Source of the DNA: Cornus controversa
Lineage: Eukaryota > Streptophyta > Magnoliopsida > Cornales > Cornaceae
DNA length: 64,000 nt
Assembly (NCBI GenBank): GCA_026545225.1
Contig: CM048848.1
Coordinates: forward strand, 15,427,353-15,491,352
Direction: 5' to 3'
The notes under the pieces were generated by a model. The model searched no databases, was not told where the DNA came from, and was given only the letters and a program-made list of their open reading frames with translations. Numbering within the stretch: position 1 is the stretch's first letter; every line of letters starts with the position of its first letter. Made by a program: the position numbers and the translations under genes. Shown piece after piece: positions 24,442 through 36,350 of this stretch.

Positions 24442-25582
24442 ACTTGTTGGGAAAACAACCCCACTTCTATAATTGGAAAGAAGCCAACAGAGATGAAAGA
24501 AGATGAATGGATCAAGCTTGATCGGAAGGCTCTCGCAACGATCAAATTGACGATGTCAAAATCGGTCGCCTTCAACATTAAAAATGAGAAGACGATGACG
24601 TCTCTCATGGAACACCTTTCTGATATGTACGAACAACTGTCTGCAATGAACAAGATACATCTTATAAAGAAGTTGTTTAACTTAAAGATGTTCGAAGGTG
24701 AAAGATTCAACAAGCATCTCAATGTGTTCAACGAGATCGTTGGACAATTGGAATCTGTTGAAATCAACTTCAAATATGAGGTCCGTGCATTTCTAATTCT
24801 AGGGCAGTTACCTAAGATTTAGAGTAACACAGTTACTACAATCGGTAGTTCTGCAAGGAAATCAAAGTTGGAGTTTGACGACGTTGTCAGCATGATTCTG
24901 ACTGAAGAAATCAAAAGGCAATTAGATGGCGTTTCTACCAGTGGTTCAGCATTAAACGTCGAAAGCAAAGGTAGAAGTTTGAACAAGAAGAAAGGCGGTA
25001 ATGGGCATGGTCATTCCAAGTCAAAGAATGACAAAGTCTCAAAATCTCAAAAGAAGTTCCCTAGATCTTAAAGACGTTGAGTGTTGGAATTGCGGCAAGA
25101 TGGGTCATATCCGGACTTCATGCAAAGTCCCAAAGGAAAGGAAAGAAAAGAAGAGAATACTGAAGCTAACATTGTCTTGGAAGATTCAGATGTCTCCACA
25201 GAGTTATGGGTAATTCACATTTACAAAAAATTCAGATTCAAACATTGTCTTGGCAGAGTCATGGGTAATTGAACTTTCCTTCTGAAACCTGAAGACTTGG
25301 TGACCAATATATTTCTTTCTATAAATAGGTGTTTTGTATAACCCTAAGATGTGTGTCAAATTATGAGAACAATTGTGAGCCAAAGAAATCCAATTTTATG
25401 AAATTGGTGAGAGCAAGAGAGGAGAGCTTGAGTGATTGTAATCCTCCATCATATTTTTCATAGTAAAATTGTTCGTTGTGCTCCTTGGACGTACCTCATT
25501 GTTAGGGTGGACCAAGTAAATCTCTTATGTTTTTGTGTGATTGTTTTATTTTCTGATTGCTTTTTCGTATATATTTCCAACA
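24442..25582 (+). mobile_element. Deleted Copia copy: gag joined to 3' LTR
   Basis: The + strand gag at 24493-25215 reads KEDEWIKLDRKALATIKLTM, KKLFNLKMFEGERFNKHLN, FLILGQLPKI, and after a frame change the zinc knuckle CWNCGKMGHIRTSC (exact CX2CX4HX4C). It has one internal stop and one frameshift. Soon after the knuckle it runs into an LTR with TATAAATAGG (about 25321) that ends TTTCCAACA at 25582. Protease, integrase and RT are missing. At its left it abuts, head to head, about 25 bp of the LTR (TGTTGGGAAAAC) of the - strand Copia. Confidence 0.7.
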
Positions 25583-26190
25583 CATAGGTGTTGCTAAAGG
25601 TTTAGAACCAAGATAACTTGTATCTCTTAAAATATCAAGAGTGTATTTTCTCTAAGATAAACTGATGCCTTTTTTTGATCTTGTAACCTCAATACCTAAA
25701 AAATAACAAAGCTTGCCTGTAGCACTTATAGTGTGGTATCATGACACCCATAACTTGCTAGTGTGGTAGCTCGGCCAGTTTCACACACCCGCTCGCATCA
25801 CACTCACCCATAGAGGTTGTCACAATCCAACCCCCCTTTGGAGGCCTAACGTCCATGTTGGATGACTTCCAGTTGGAACCTAGCTGTGATACCATTTGTA
25901 ATGCTCCACCCTACTCAATATAATATGACCACTTTTGACTCTCCCAAAACAATGACTTCTTAGTAGGTCACCCATTCTGATACTACTCTCGCATAAGCAT
26001 GCTTAACTGTAGAGTTCTTAATGGGTTCACGATTATCACGACTTTCAAACGCGTTATTATAGAATGGTACAAAAATACTACTTAACCTTCACCTTCCTTA
26101 AGCGATGTGGGATCATAACATCCGTAACTTGCCAGTGTGGTAGTTCGCCTAGTGCCTCACACCGGCCCACAGAGGTCGTCACATATTTAC
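25583..26190 (-). mobile_element. LTR/PBS remnant with 75-bp direct repeat
   Basis: A sequence containing TGTGGTATCATGACACCC-type text at 25733-25815 recurs at about 26108-26185 (GTAACTTGCCAGTGTGGTAG). Between them the - strand carries TGGTATCACAGC (about 25880-25891) next to an LTR-like TGTAATGCTCC. The layout (LTR piece, PBS, LTR piece) resembles the deleted element at 14104-16879. Confidence 0.45.
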
Positions 26191-26709
26191 TTATAATTAT
26201 AAGGATTGTGGGCATACTGAGACCGTTAGGTTAAAATTTGGGGTCTAGTTGGCTTAAGCTAGGCTATGGAGAAACAAACAAATATTCCTGATGTTATAAC
26301 TCAACCTTGTTACTTGGCTTATTTGACTTTGCGACTATGGACAACAAGAATGACTTTTTCACTGGTTATTTAACTCCAGTTCTAACGAAAGGACTCTGGT
26401 AAGTATAAAGTGGGTTGATTGATTAACATTTAGGCAAAAGCAAAGCAAATAAATATATTTAAGCCAAAAGTAACCTTCCCCTCATTGAGTATAATTAGTA
26501 CAATGATGATAAGTTACAATTCCTCCCCTTTTAGGTACAAGTTTGAAGTTCCCAAGCAAAATTGTTACAAGCTTCAACCGAAGTGGAACCTAAGTTGTGA
26601 GATACAAGTTAACACTATGAAAGCATGTAAATGACATGTAGAGCTATATGAAAACATGTAAAATGCAAGCATGGCTCCGCGAATAGCCAGACCGCTAGAC
26701 CCACTTGTC
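26191..26709. other. Intergenic, no gene seen
   Basis: No domain or repeat structure recognised. Confidence 0.45.
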
Positions 26710-26715
26710 CACATG

Positions 26716-26779
26716 GTTGCATCTGCTTTTGGTGAAGATCAAAGTGGGAACTCTGCAACTTGTTTCCAATAGTGATGTC
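26716..26779 (+). pseudogene. Degenerate inverted copy of the helicase last exon
   Basis: The + strand encodes MVASAFGEDQSGNSAT, then diverges and meets a stop. The last helicase exon (28188-28301, - strand) encodes MVASAFGEDQSGGSGT. The nucleotide match over about 48 bp has few differences, and weaker similarity continues for about 15 bp. The 5' part of the exon (EEKRK) and its acceptor are absent. It is in the opposite orientation, 1.4 kb from the real exon. Confidence 0.8.
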
Positions 26780-26789
26780 ACACCCTTGA

Positions 26790-27747
26790 AAATTGAAACC
26801 AAATGCCCATATTGGGTGCAAACACTAACAAACCAAAAGTTCTTATATTGTCTCGAATGAAGTCGGTGGAAAATGTTAGGATGGTGGGTAGGTTTATGGT
26901 TGTGAATGTTTAAGTGTGTATTATGTACTTCGGAACTGTGCAGAGAGATGCGAGATAAAGAAAATGATATACCTAAAGTAAATATGATCCAGCAATATTG
27001 TTATTTGTCTTGTTTATATTTCGTTAACCTTTCTACGAAAGTAACATAAATAAAATTGAGGCACAATGGTAATTTCTTCACTTGAATGCAGTTTAGTATG
27101 GTACCGTGTGTAAATTTGTTAACCCCACGAGAGGCGAGTACACTTATCCCTTAGAATGTGTGTTTGAGGTGTTAAAATTGATAGTAGATAATGGGTCTAA
27201 CCAAATATTTATTCTGGTATTTAAATACCGAATATATTAAACAGATTAAGAAAGTCTTTTAATCTCACATCACAGCCATTAGGAGGTACTGCCCATCTTG
27301 AATAAATCATTAACAATACTTGATCCACTGTCATCATATCAATCAATTTGATCCATGAAATTCTCAGATGTCTTTCACCTCAACCATTTTATATATAATA
27401 CAGCAGAACAAAAGAAATATGAGGGAACCAATTACACGTGCTTTTCTTCCCCCTCCCCCTCTCCTCTTTAATCAAAAGGCCATTGAACTTGGCTAATAAT
27501 CAGTTCTCAGATTTTCCAGTTAGGCCCAATTCGGTCAACAAAAGTTTGATCATCAGGAGAAAATTGGGGTTAAACACAGCAGGCACCCACTTGGCCATCC
27601 AAAGAATAACAGACTCTGGACATCATCTGAGCTCTAAAAGGTTGTCAACAGAACATTGATCGAATAGACATCACCAGCAACAATTGGGTAAAAAAAATCC
27701 TCGTATCCCAGTGTAGCATTGCACGGACAAGGACGCCTGCCAAAACA

Positions 27748-27780
<33 letters not shown>

Positions 27781-28187
27781 GGTGTATAAATATTTGTGCG
27801 CACATGATAATCACAGTTGCTCCTGATGGACAAACTCCATCTGGTAACCGACTCCGACCCATATGCTATGATGGTTGTAATATGTTGAAGAGAGGAGAAA
27901 CAGGGAACGGTTAACTACACAAGTTAAATAAAATATTTACATGCAATGTGCTCACTATCCGCACTTGATCAGAACAAAAATGCTATTTGGGCTACTCGAC
28001 TCGTGCAAACAAAATGCACCAACACCAATCGTTTCTACTACCAGATCAAATAGCATTTCCAAGCACAACTGCATCCAAAAAATATCCTCCGGTCTCGGGT
28101 TCACTTTTAACTATCGAACATCTTTCCTTCCTAGAGAAACCGACTGAGCAAAAAAACCCAACCACAGTAGAAACCAAGTGCAGATAA
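26790..28187. other. 3' flank of the helicase gene, with (TG)n
   Basis: Probably includes the helicase 3' UTR (- strand, downstream of 28188). A (TG)n/(GGGT)n microsatellite lies at about 27748-27784. No protein domain is seen. Confidence 0.5.
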
Positions 28188-28301
28188 TCAGGGAATTTCA
28201 GCCATAAACAGATACTTGAGGTCTTCCACTGTTAGACGAGTTCCAGAGCCCCCGCTTTGATCTTCACCAAAAGCAGACGCAACCATTTTCCTCTTTTCTT
28301 C
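28188..28301 (-). CDS. CHR28: RING/SNF2 helicase (CHR27/28-like), last exon
   Basis: The - strand acceptor TTTGCAG is followed by EEKRKMVASAFGEDQSGGS, GTRLTVEDLKYLFMAEIP and a TGA (28190-28188). This C-terminal signature (KMVASAFGED, then TRLTVEDLKYLFM) is what I know from the end of Arabidopsis CHR27/CHR28-type (FRG) proteins. It joins in phase 0 to the exon ending LALQ at 41822, across a 13,520-bp intron. An intact frame and clean acceptor suggest a living gene. The choice between CHR27, CHR28 and other FRG members cannot be made from this part. Confidence 0.88.
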   Translation of the reverse strand, partial: EEKRKMVASAFGEDQSGGSGTRLTVEDLKYLFMAEIP

Positions 28302-28869
28302 CTGCAAACATCATCAGATAGACAGAGTGAGAATCAAAGGATGATATTTCATGTATGCATGCAACACATGAGGAAGCCTCTGAGAATGTGTCAGGCAAAT
28401 ATGTGCCGAAGCATGCTTTACAGATGAGCCTTTATCCAAGGAACCTATACGATAACAAACGAACAGGCAAAGCAGTTCACCTCCTTTTTTTCGGTAAGTA
28501 AGCAGTTCACCTTTAGTATTGTTAGAGAAGACTATTAATAAAAATTTGGCTGGGAACTTTTTTTTTTCCCCTTGCAATGTTCTGAATCCACACTCCAACT
28601 CAGGCAAATTTGGTTTGTTTTTTAGTATCAGAGGCCTGACAAAAGGATATCATCTACCTTCATTCTTATTTGTCATATTTGTAGAGAGGTTCAATGCAGA
28701 GCAGACTATTCACGAGATGAGATAATCGATTGAAGAAATATAAGAGTATGGCCCATGGTATTAGATTTAATAGAGATCATGAATTAAAAGACAAACAGAA
28801 ACAAAAAGAAAATAAATTCGAAACGTTAAAGATACAGCATAAAATATTTAAAGAAATTGGACACCCTTG

Positions 28870-29790
28870 CCTTTTTAACCTTTAGTCATAGAAGCACTGA
28901 CTAGGCCTACATTCAGATGAGGTTTTATGTTTTTTGCTATTTGCCGATAATATTAAACCGAAGAGAAGTGTTAGGAATATCTAGAGTGGAGAGTTTAAGA
29001 TAAATAGGAATAAAGTGAATATATGGATTATAGCTTTACAAAAACTAGAAACACGTATAGGATACATTGGAGATTAAAAAGAACAAGGGAGTGATTAAGA
29101 TGATGCTACTCTAAAACAAAGTAAGACGAGTCAAGTACAGGAGTGCTTCAAAAAGGTAAATTTTATAAAGCAACTAGTAGACCATCATGCTTTATGAGAC
29201 AATGCTGGATGAACAAGAACTAATATGTTCATAAAACAAGTGTAATTGGAATATTTATGTTGAGATGGATGTGCGGACAGACAAGAAATGATGGGTCATA
29301 AAGCATCATTACGCACTGTGGTCCCCATTAACTGAGGGAGCTGGAGGAACAGACTTAACCGCTATTAACATTTGTTTGTACAAAGGAAATGCTTGCAAGA
29401 TTTGAATCCTCGCTTTCGTGCTTGAGAGCCCAGGCATTTTACCATTTCACTAGGCAATGGCCTCAATGGACAATAAAGGATAAAATTATAAAATGAATAC
29501 ATTCTTGGGATAGTAGCTTCCAGTGAAGATAAAATGAAAGAACCGACTAAGATAGTTTGACAATATGTACAAAAAAACAACAGCTGAACCAGCAATGGAG
29601 AGTAACGTTATCCACATGAAGAGTAAAGCAAGATGGGGAAGACCAAATAAATTTAGGTTGGATAGTAACGAAAGATACAATAGTGTATGGTATAGCTAAA
29701 TTTATCACTTTAGACTGAGCAAAATGTCAAAGCAGGATTCTCGTAATCAAATCCAAAGAGTTGTGACGAGGATTTTTTAGTAGAGTTGTG
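28870..29790 (+). pseudogene. RTE-type LINE, C-terminal fragment
   Basis: In shifting + frames one can read GKFYKATSRP-like, HKTSV, MLRWMCGQTRND (29248-29290) and, after a SINE-like insertion, RWGRPNKF (about 29632). These are the blocks of plant RTE LINE RT/C-terminal regions (FADD, then MLRWMCG, then RGRPKK). FADD-like FADN is at about 28940. The fragment is heavily decayed. Confidence 0.65.
29340..29465 (-). mobile_element. tRNA-derived SINE inside the RTE remnant
   Basis: The - strand reads GCCTAGTGAAATGGTAAAAT, whose TAGTGAAATGG fits the pol III A box, then GCGAGGATTCAAATCTT, whose GATTCAAATC fits the B box, about 45 bases apart. It splits the RTE frame between MLRWMCG and RWGRP. Confidence 0.65.
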
Positions 29791-29840
29791 TGGCATTACA
29801 GAGGCTCTTGGGAAAAAGGACTGGAATTGTGTGTGTGTGT

Positions 29841-29843
<3 letters not shown>

Positions 29844-29871
<28 letters not shown>
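29844..29871. repeat. Run of 28 G
   Basis: Pure G homopolymer preceded by (TG)n. Length may be unreliable in any assembly. Confidence 0.9.
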
Positions 29872-30028
29872 CGCTGCTTATTTAGAATTAAAACCACGAG
29901 TTTCAGTGTTGGCATGGAAACATTTTAGCAATGCAATGGACATGACTTCTTTAAGAAACTCAAACATGAGGTAGAAGCATGGGAGCTTTGTATGTTGACC
30001 AAGATACCCACCCACATGACAACACAAC

Positions 30029-30990
30029 TAAGGCTGAAAAAATGAACCGAGTTGAGCGGAGCCGAGCTTTGAGTTGTTCGAGCTTAGCTAGTTAGCTCGG
30101 CTAATTCAGAGGCTTGTTCTAGACAAGCTTGACCAAGCCAAGTTCGTGCTCCACCCGGCTCAAACTTGTTTGCATGTATACATATATGTAGATAGATATA
30201 TATGCATATATATTTACAATGATTTTATATACATATATATATAAATACATACACACTTTGGGAAGAAATTACTATTTGCTGTTGAACTGCTATCTCTTAA
30301 CCATTGTTGCTGCAATTGTGACTATAGCAGCATTTCAGCTGCCATCAATGGATAGTTGCTGCAGCTTTGGGACTTAAAGATCTTGTTATCCAATGTTGCA
30401 ACAAAGATGATAGAAAAATAGTGAGATAGGGATAAAGAGAAGATCATCCATTGATCCTAAAATGAAAGATGATAGAAAGATTTGAGAGAAAATAATGAGA
30501 GGGAGAGTGCTTTTAGGGTTTCCAAGAGAAAGAGCATGGGTGGCGGTTGCTTAGGGTATTAAGAGAGAGTGAGAGACATAGGCAATATCTCTATTTTGTT
30601 TCAATTAGTTCTATGTAGGGCATACAATCCCAACAAGTTTAATTCTAGCCACTAGATTACTAGAATCATTTGGTACACATGTTTTAAGCATCAAAGAGTT
30701 TTCTTTTTTGTAAAAAAATATGTTTCATGAAAAGCCTTCTAGATGATTAGCGGCAGAGCCTTAGTCATATAACCTTATTGAGCATTAATACAATAAACCC
30801 AAATTTCACATGGGCTGACTTGTTTGTGAGCCTGGTGAGCCAAGCCGAGTTTAAGCCTGTTTAGACTCAGCTTGTTTTTGAAACAAACTTGAAGATCAAG
30901 CTCAATATGGCTCACTTACTAACTGAATAATCTTATTCACAAATCGAGTGTGAGTTGTTCATGAAGAGCTCAGTTCATTTGTAGACCTTA
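30029..30990. mobile_element. Non-autonomous hAT-type element, related to 1324-2187
   Basis: Inverted termini TAAGGCTGAAAAAATGAACC and TAAGGTCTACAAATGAAC. Subterminal GAGCTTAGCTCGG-type motifs and the inner block GAGTTGTTCATGAA are shared with the element at 1324-2187 (GAGCTGTTCATGAA). The body is unrelated and non-coding, with (AT)n at 30175-30245. No clear 8-bp target duplication. Confidence 0.55.
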
Positions 30991-31470
30991 GACAACAATG
31001 TCAAGTAAAAAGAAAAAGGTGGTGTTGCACACCTTTCCTAATGAAAACAGGTACCAAGAATATATACATGATATGAAAGAAGAAATGGGTTTTCTTTTTT
31101 TTTTTTTTGGTTTTCTTGGAGTAAGTGAAAGATGAAATGTCAATTCACGCGATCATTGTATATATATTTTTGAAAGGTTCCTTTTTTATTTATTTTCATT
31201 TATGACATATATTGATAACCAGTAAATGATAAACATTTGTAAGAAATTACTATTACACTGATTAATTATTAGTACCACTATTGACATATAGTGGTTCCAA
31301 CTAAACAAAACCTTCGGTGGAAAGTACTGGGGATTGACTATTGAAACTTTGCTCCACCATTCATCTCCATCTAGAGCCACATCTTCCGTTAAATCACTAG
31401 CCATAATATATATTTTCAACACCTCAATCCATGTTAGAGGGCAGAGTTGTGAGCTCTAGAGTGCTCCAAC
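30991..31470. other. Intron sequence, no feature seen
   Basis: AT-rich with a T run at about 31095. Nothing recognised. Confidence 0.4.
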
Positions 31471-31760
31471 ATTTTTGTTTTTGCATTCATCATTTGTAGT
31501 ATTGGTGAGTGTGGTTGTATGTGATGAAACCTGTTGCTGCATACTTAATCGAAGAGTTCAAAACAAAGCGACAATACTCGGTAGAGTCCGAAAGTGGATC
31601 ACCCTTTAGGGCAGAGAGTTGTCTTGGCAGTCAAGGGGGTACTACATGGTTTGCACTCAGCCATAGAACTGTGGTGTAAGAGATCAACAATGTATCGAGT
31701 CTGGGAGATGTGTAAACCAGATTGCAGAGGGGACGCCTCAAGGCCAAGAAAGCAATGAAG
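31471..31760 (-). repeat. 290-bp tandem duplication unit 1 (Copia B RT piece)
   Basis: Unit 1 begins ATTTTTGTTTTTGCATTC and ends GCAATGAAG. Unit 2 starts at 31761 and is also 290 bp once the Copia inserted at 31813-36987 and one target copy are removed (31761-31812 plus 36993-37230). The - strand encodes a Copia RT tail (FLGLEASPLQSGLHISQTR and similar). Confidence 0.9.
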
Positions 31761-31812
31761 ATTTTTGTTTTTGCATTCGTCATTTGTAATATTGGTGAGT
31801 GTGGTTGTATGT

Positions 31813-32090
31813 AATTGAGAAATATGAAATAAAGAATATAAGTAAATTGGCTTAGCTTCAAATGAGACTAGCCATTCTTTTATATATATATACAAGGAGA
31901 ACATCAAGCCTTAAATTAAGGAGACATTAATCCTCAAATTAAGAAGCACATCAAGCCTTAATTTAAGAAGTACATCGAGCCTTAAATCAAGGAGATCCTT
32001 AAATTAAGGAACACATCAAGTCTCAATTTAAGGAAAAGGAAAAAGATAAATAAACCTATAACAAATAGAAATACAATCAGATTTCCAACA
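31813..32090 (-). repeat. Copia A 3' LTR
   Basis: The - strand runs TGTTGGAAATCTG to CTCAATT and is matched by 36711-36987. The adjoining polypurine tract is at 32091-32101. Confidence 0.88.
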
Positions 32091-32097
32091 CTCCCCC

Positions 32098-33606
32098 TCA
32101 AGCTAGAGCAAATATGTTGACCAAGCCCAGCTTGACTATGGAAGATTGAAGAAGAGAAAGCCCAACAGACTTTGTGAACACATCTGCAGTCTGTTCTGAA
32201 AAGGGAACAAAAATTGGACTAATGATACCTAACAGAACCTTCTCTCGAATGAAGTGAATGTCTACCTCAATATGTTTTGACCTTTCATGTAACACAGAGT
32301 CGGAAGAAAGCATAATGGCTGATTTATTGTCACAAAACAACCTCGAAGAACATTTCTCTACAAGACCCATCTCTTCCAGAAGCGATTGAAGCCAAAGTAG
32401 CTCACAAATACCTTGAGCCATGGCTCAGTACTCAGCTTCAGCAGAGGATCTGGAGATAGCAACTTACTTCTTACTCTTCCATGATATGAGATGAGTACCA
32501 TAGAAAGTACAAAAGCCAGAAGTAGATCATCTCTCTGTCTTACAACCAGCATAGTCTGCATCAGTAAAGCATGAGAGTCCTGACTGAGTTCCTGAGGTAT
32601 AGAATAGACCAAGACCGGGACATGACTTGAGATATCTCAAAATATGATAGACTGCATCCATATGAGTGGAGCGAGGGGCATGCATGAATTAGCTAACCAC
32701 ACTAACAACAAAGGTCAAATCGGGCCTTGGGTTAGTTAAGTAGATAAGATGACCAACTAGACGTTGATACACAGAGGGATCTGGAAGTAATTCTCCTGAC
32801 TCGACAGAAAGCTTGAGATTGGGGTCCATAAGGGTGGAGGCGGATCGACACCCAAGCATGCCAATATCTTGAAGAAGATCCAAAACATATTTCCTTTGGG
32901 ATAAGGAAATACTACGACGAGATCTATCAACCTCAATTTCAAGAAAATACCGAAGGGGACCTAAGTCCTTCACATCAAAGGACTTTTGAAGATGAAAGTT
33001 TACTTGAGCAATCCCTGAAGCATCATCCCCTGTGACAATAATATCATCCACATACACTGATAATATAATGCAGCGACCATCAGAGTGACGTTGAATAAAG
33101 CAAGTATGGTCTAAGTGGCAGCGCACAAAACCCATGGATAGCACAACATCACTAAAATGACTAAACCATGCTCTAGGAAATTGCTTCAGACCATAAAGAG
33201 ACTTCCGCAACCGACAAACTTTCCCAGCATACTCCCCCTCACCCTCAGCCCGAAATCCAGGGGGTGGATCCATATATATAGTCTCAAGTTAGTCTCCGTT
33301 AAGAAATACATTCTTGACATCTAACTGATGAAGGGGCCAAGAATGTGCAACAGCCAAGGAGACAAGCAATCGCACTAACGTCAACTTTGCCACAGGAGCA
33401 AAGGTAACACCAAAGTCTTTGCCAGGAATCTGAGTAAAGCCTTTTGCCACCAACCAAGCCTTATACCGATTAATAGAACCATCGGCTAAGAATTTCACAG
33501 TATAGACCCATTTGCAGCCAATTGTCTTTTCCCCAGCAAGCAAAGAAACCAGTTCCCATGTATCATTACGTTGTAAAGCATCCATTTCTATTGTCATAGC
33601 AGACAC
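32098..33606 (-). pseudogene. Copia A reverse transcriptase and RNase H
   Basis: RT: IGCKWVYTVKFLADGSINRY, LVAKGFTQIPGKDFGVTFAP, HQLDVKNVFLNGD, then after a stop LRKSLYGLKQFPRAW, the catalytic YVDDIIVTG, DLGPLRYFLEIEV and VGHLIYLTNPRPDL. RNase H: LLWLQSLLEEMGL, LFCDNKSAIMLSS, ERSKHIEVDIHFIREKV and QTADVFTKS. The YVDD and DNKSA motifs are intact, but stops and frame shifts break the polyprotein. Confidence 0.92.
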
Positions 33607-33627
33607 CCAATTGGGATCTTGGAGGGC

Positions 33628-34931
33628 CTATGTCACTAATCGAGGGATAGAAAAAGACCCAATCTTGCCTAAGAAGGCTTTATATGTACCTAAAAGGCCA
33701 TCATAGGAGACATACTGGGAAATAGGATGGTCAGTGCTTTGAGAGAAACCATACCAAGTAGGAGGGTGACGAACACAAGTAGGGTAACAGGATGTATGCT
33801 CAGGAATGATAGGAGGAGCCACAGAAGAAGGAGAGTTACCTGGTAGAGGAGGTTCAGTGTGATGGCGACGAGAGTAGACCTGCAAAGGAGGATGAGAACC
33901 CAGCATGGGAGAAGGAGATTCTAGGATTGAGTGATTGTCAAAGATAGGAACAGAACAGGCAATAGGAGAGATCTCCGTTGCCGGAGTACAAGAAAGAGAA
34001 TCTTTTATCACATAATTAGTATCATAAAAGGAAATAGTTTCATGAAATGTCACATCAAGAGAATGGTACATGTGTTTGGCCACAGGATCATAACAACAAT
34101 AACCTTTAGACATAGAAGAGTACCCCAAGAAAATACACCTAATAGATTTATCATCAAGTTTATGACGAGAAGGGCTACGGTTATGAACAAAACAAGTACA
34201 ACCAAAAACACGAAGCAGAAGGTGAAACAATGTATAATCAGGCTAAAGAATCTAAAGTGGGGCCTTACCATTCAAAACTCGACTAGGAGTACGATTAATC
34301 AAAAATGCAATTGTAAGAATTTAGGCACATTCATACCACGCAAAAGACAGCAGACCACAGACACAAGATGACGATTTTTGCGTTCAGCTATGCCATTTTG
34401 TTCAGGAGTGTAGGGGCAAATGAGTTGATGTAAAATTCCTTTGTTAATAAGTTCCGTCCGAAATTCATTTGAAACATATTCACGCCCATTATGAGAACGA
34501 ATATTATGAACAATAGTGTTATACTGGGTTTTGATCATTTGGAGAAACTAGGTAAATAAAGGAAGCACCTCAGATTTCTTTTTCAGTAAATAAACCTAAG
34601 TACAACGAGAATAATCGTCAATAAATGTTACATAATATCGATGTCCAGAGAAAGCAATAACTGGTGAAGGACCCCAAATATCAGAATGCATAAGATCAAA
34701 CATACTAGGAGCACAACTCATATGAGAAATATAACTAGTTCTAGTATGTTTAGAAAGCTCACAAACTTCACAATGAAACTTATGGTCTCTACATGTTTTA
34801 TTTAAGGAAGGAAACAACAAACACAGATACCGGAAGTTTACATGCCCCAAACGAGCACGCCATAAACTTAAAGTGAGAAAAGAAACATCAAAAGTACTAG
34901 AAGTAGGTAGGACAGAAACTTGAAGACCCAT
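33628..34931 (-). pseudogene. Copia A integrase
   Basis: Pre-integrase zinc region WRARLGHVNFRYL and HCEVCELSKHTR. Core DLMHSDIWGPSP and YYVTFIDDYSR. The second catalytic block reads RSHNGREYVS, where RSDNGxEY is usual, so the second Asp is His. PYTPEQNGIAERKNRH supplies the Glu. The C-terminal part has VFGCTCFVHN, KLDDKSIRCIFLGYS and KGYCCYDP. Stops separate the blocks. Confidence 0.9.
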
Positions 34932-35003
34932 TCTTGGTTCCCCAAAGTAGTAAAGTCCATCACGCTCATAACTCCTGCCAAAAATCTTCTTCGAACGAAA
35001 GTC

Positions 35004-36350
35004 CTACAAAAGACAGTGATCTGGTAAGAATATAACTACACATTGATGATTTTTTGCAAGCCGACTAACCGATAAAAGGTTAAAAGCAAATTTAGGTACA
35101 TGAAGGATAGAGGAAAGAATAATATCCGGAGACAGACAAACATCACACTTACTGTGAATGTAAGATGTAGAGCCATCCGCAAGACACACAGATTGGGTAA
35201 CAAGGGTGACATTGGAAGAAAAAACTGATAACTCACTAGTCATGTGATCATTTGCCCTAGAATCTAGAACCCAAGTAAGTTTCTTTGCCTTAACATGAAA
35301 TGCACTAGGAGTACCTGTAGCAATAGTGGTAGTAGGAGCAACAGGAGTACCAACTTTGGAAGTAAGGGAGCCAAGTTGGTTTTGGATCTGCTCAATCTGA
35401 GATTGAAGCTGACTCAGTCCAGGAAAAAGAGTTGGTCCACCAGTAGTGACTGCAGCATTCCCTGCAACAGCAGCAGTACGAGAAAAACCAATTCCACGGT
35501 TCCTAGAAAATTTTTGTTTTAACTCAGAATGAAGTTTGTAGCAGCGAGCTTTAATACGTCCCACCACTCCATAGTGATGACAAATATTCTGACCTCCAGT
35601 AGTAAGAGATCTAGAGTTGGCTGCAAAAGCCATATTATCCTCAGCAGACTTGGACACTGGTGGAGGAACAAGTGAGGGCTGAAGTAAACGGTGTTGGTGT
35701 TCTTCACCATCAACAGTAGCAAAGGCTTCCAACAGGGATGACATTGGTGATGAGTTCAAGATCTGAGACTTAAGTGTTTCAAATTTTGGACGTAGTCCCA
35801 TCAAAAATTGATAGGTATGCTAGCGGTCAAGATGTTTGACAAGAAGAGAGGCTGTCTCAGAAGAAAAATCACTCAGAGGCTCATATTGAGCCAATTCCTC
35901 CCAACGAGATCTCAAATATCCAAAATAATCAGCCACAGACAAATTGAAGCCTTCCTGTGAGGCCTTAGCAATATCTATGTATAACTCAAAAATACGAGCA
36001 TCATTCCTAGAATGAACATACATTTGATTCAAAACAGTCCACAAGTCATAAACAGTCATAAAACATGAATATATTATAAATTCGTTCCTTCATAGAATTA
36101 AACATCCATCCTAAAATGGTGCAATTGTCCATATCGGCATATCCCACAAAGCATATTTAGAATCTTTAATATCTGGCCTCTTTTTAGTACCCAAAAGCCA
36201 CCCTGTTTTACTTTTCCACCAACATAAAGGCGGAGGGAACGAGACCAAGAGGCAAAATTACGGCCATTCAATAGCACACTAGTAACTTGTTGAGCCGGTG
36301 TGTGTTGTGCCTAAGAGAGAGTCTCTTTATTACTACTTTGATTCAACCAT
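35004..36350 (-). pseudogene. Copia A gag and protease
   Basis: The gag N-terminal part near 36300 reads LLNGRNFASWSRSL, followed by ALWDMPIW. Then come VYDLWTVLNQMY, RSRWEELAQYEPL and MGLRPKFETLKSQIL. The knuckle CHHYGVVGRIKARC has Tyr instead of the second Cys. The protease site WVLDSRANDHMT has DSRA instead of DSGA. Several in-frame stops. Confidence 0.85.
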
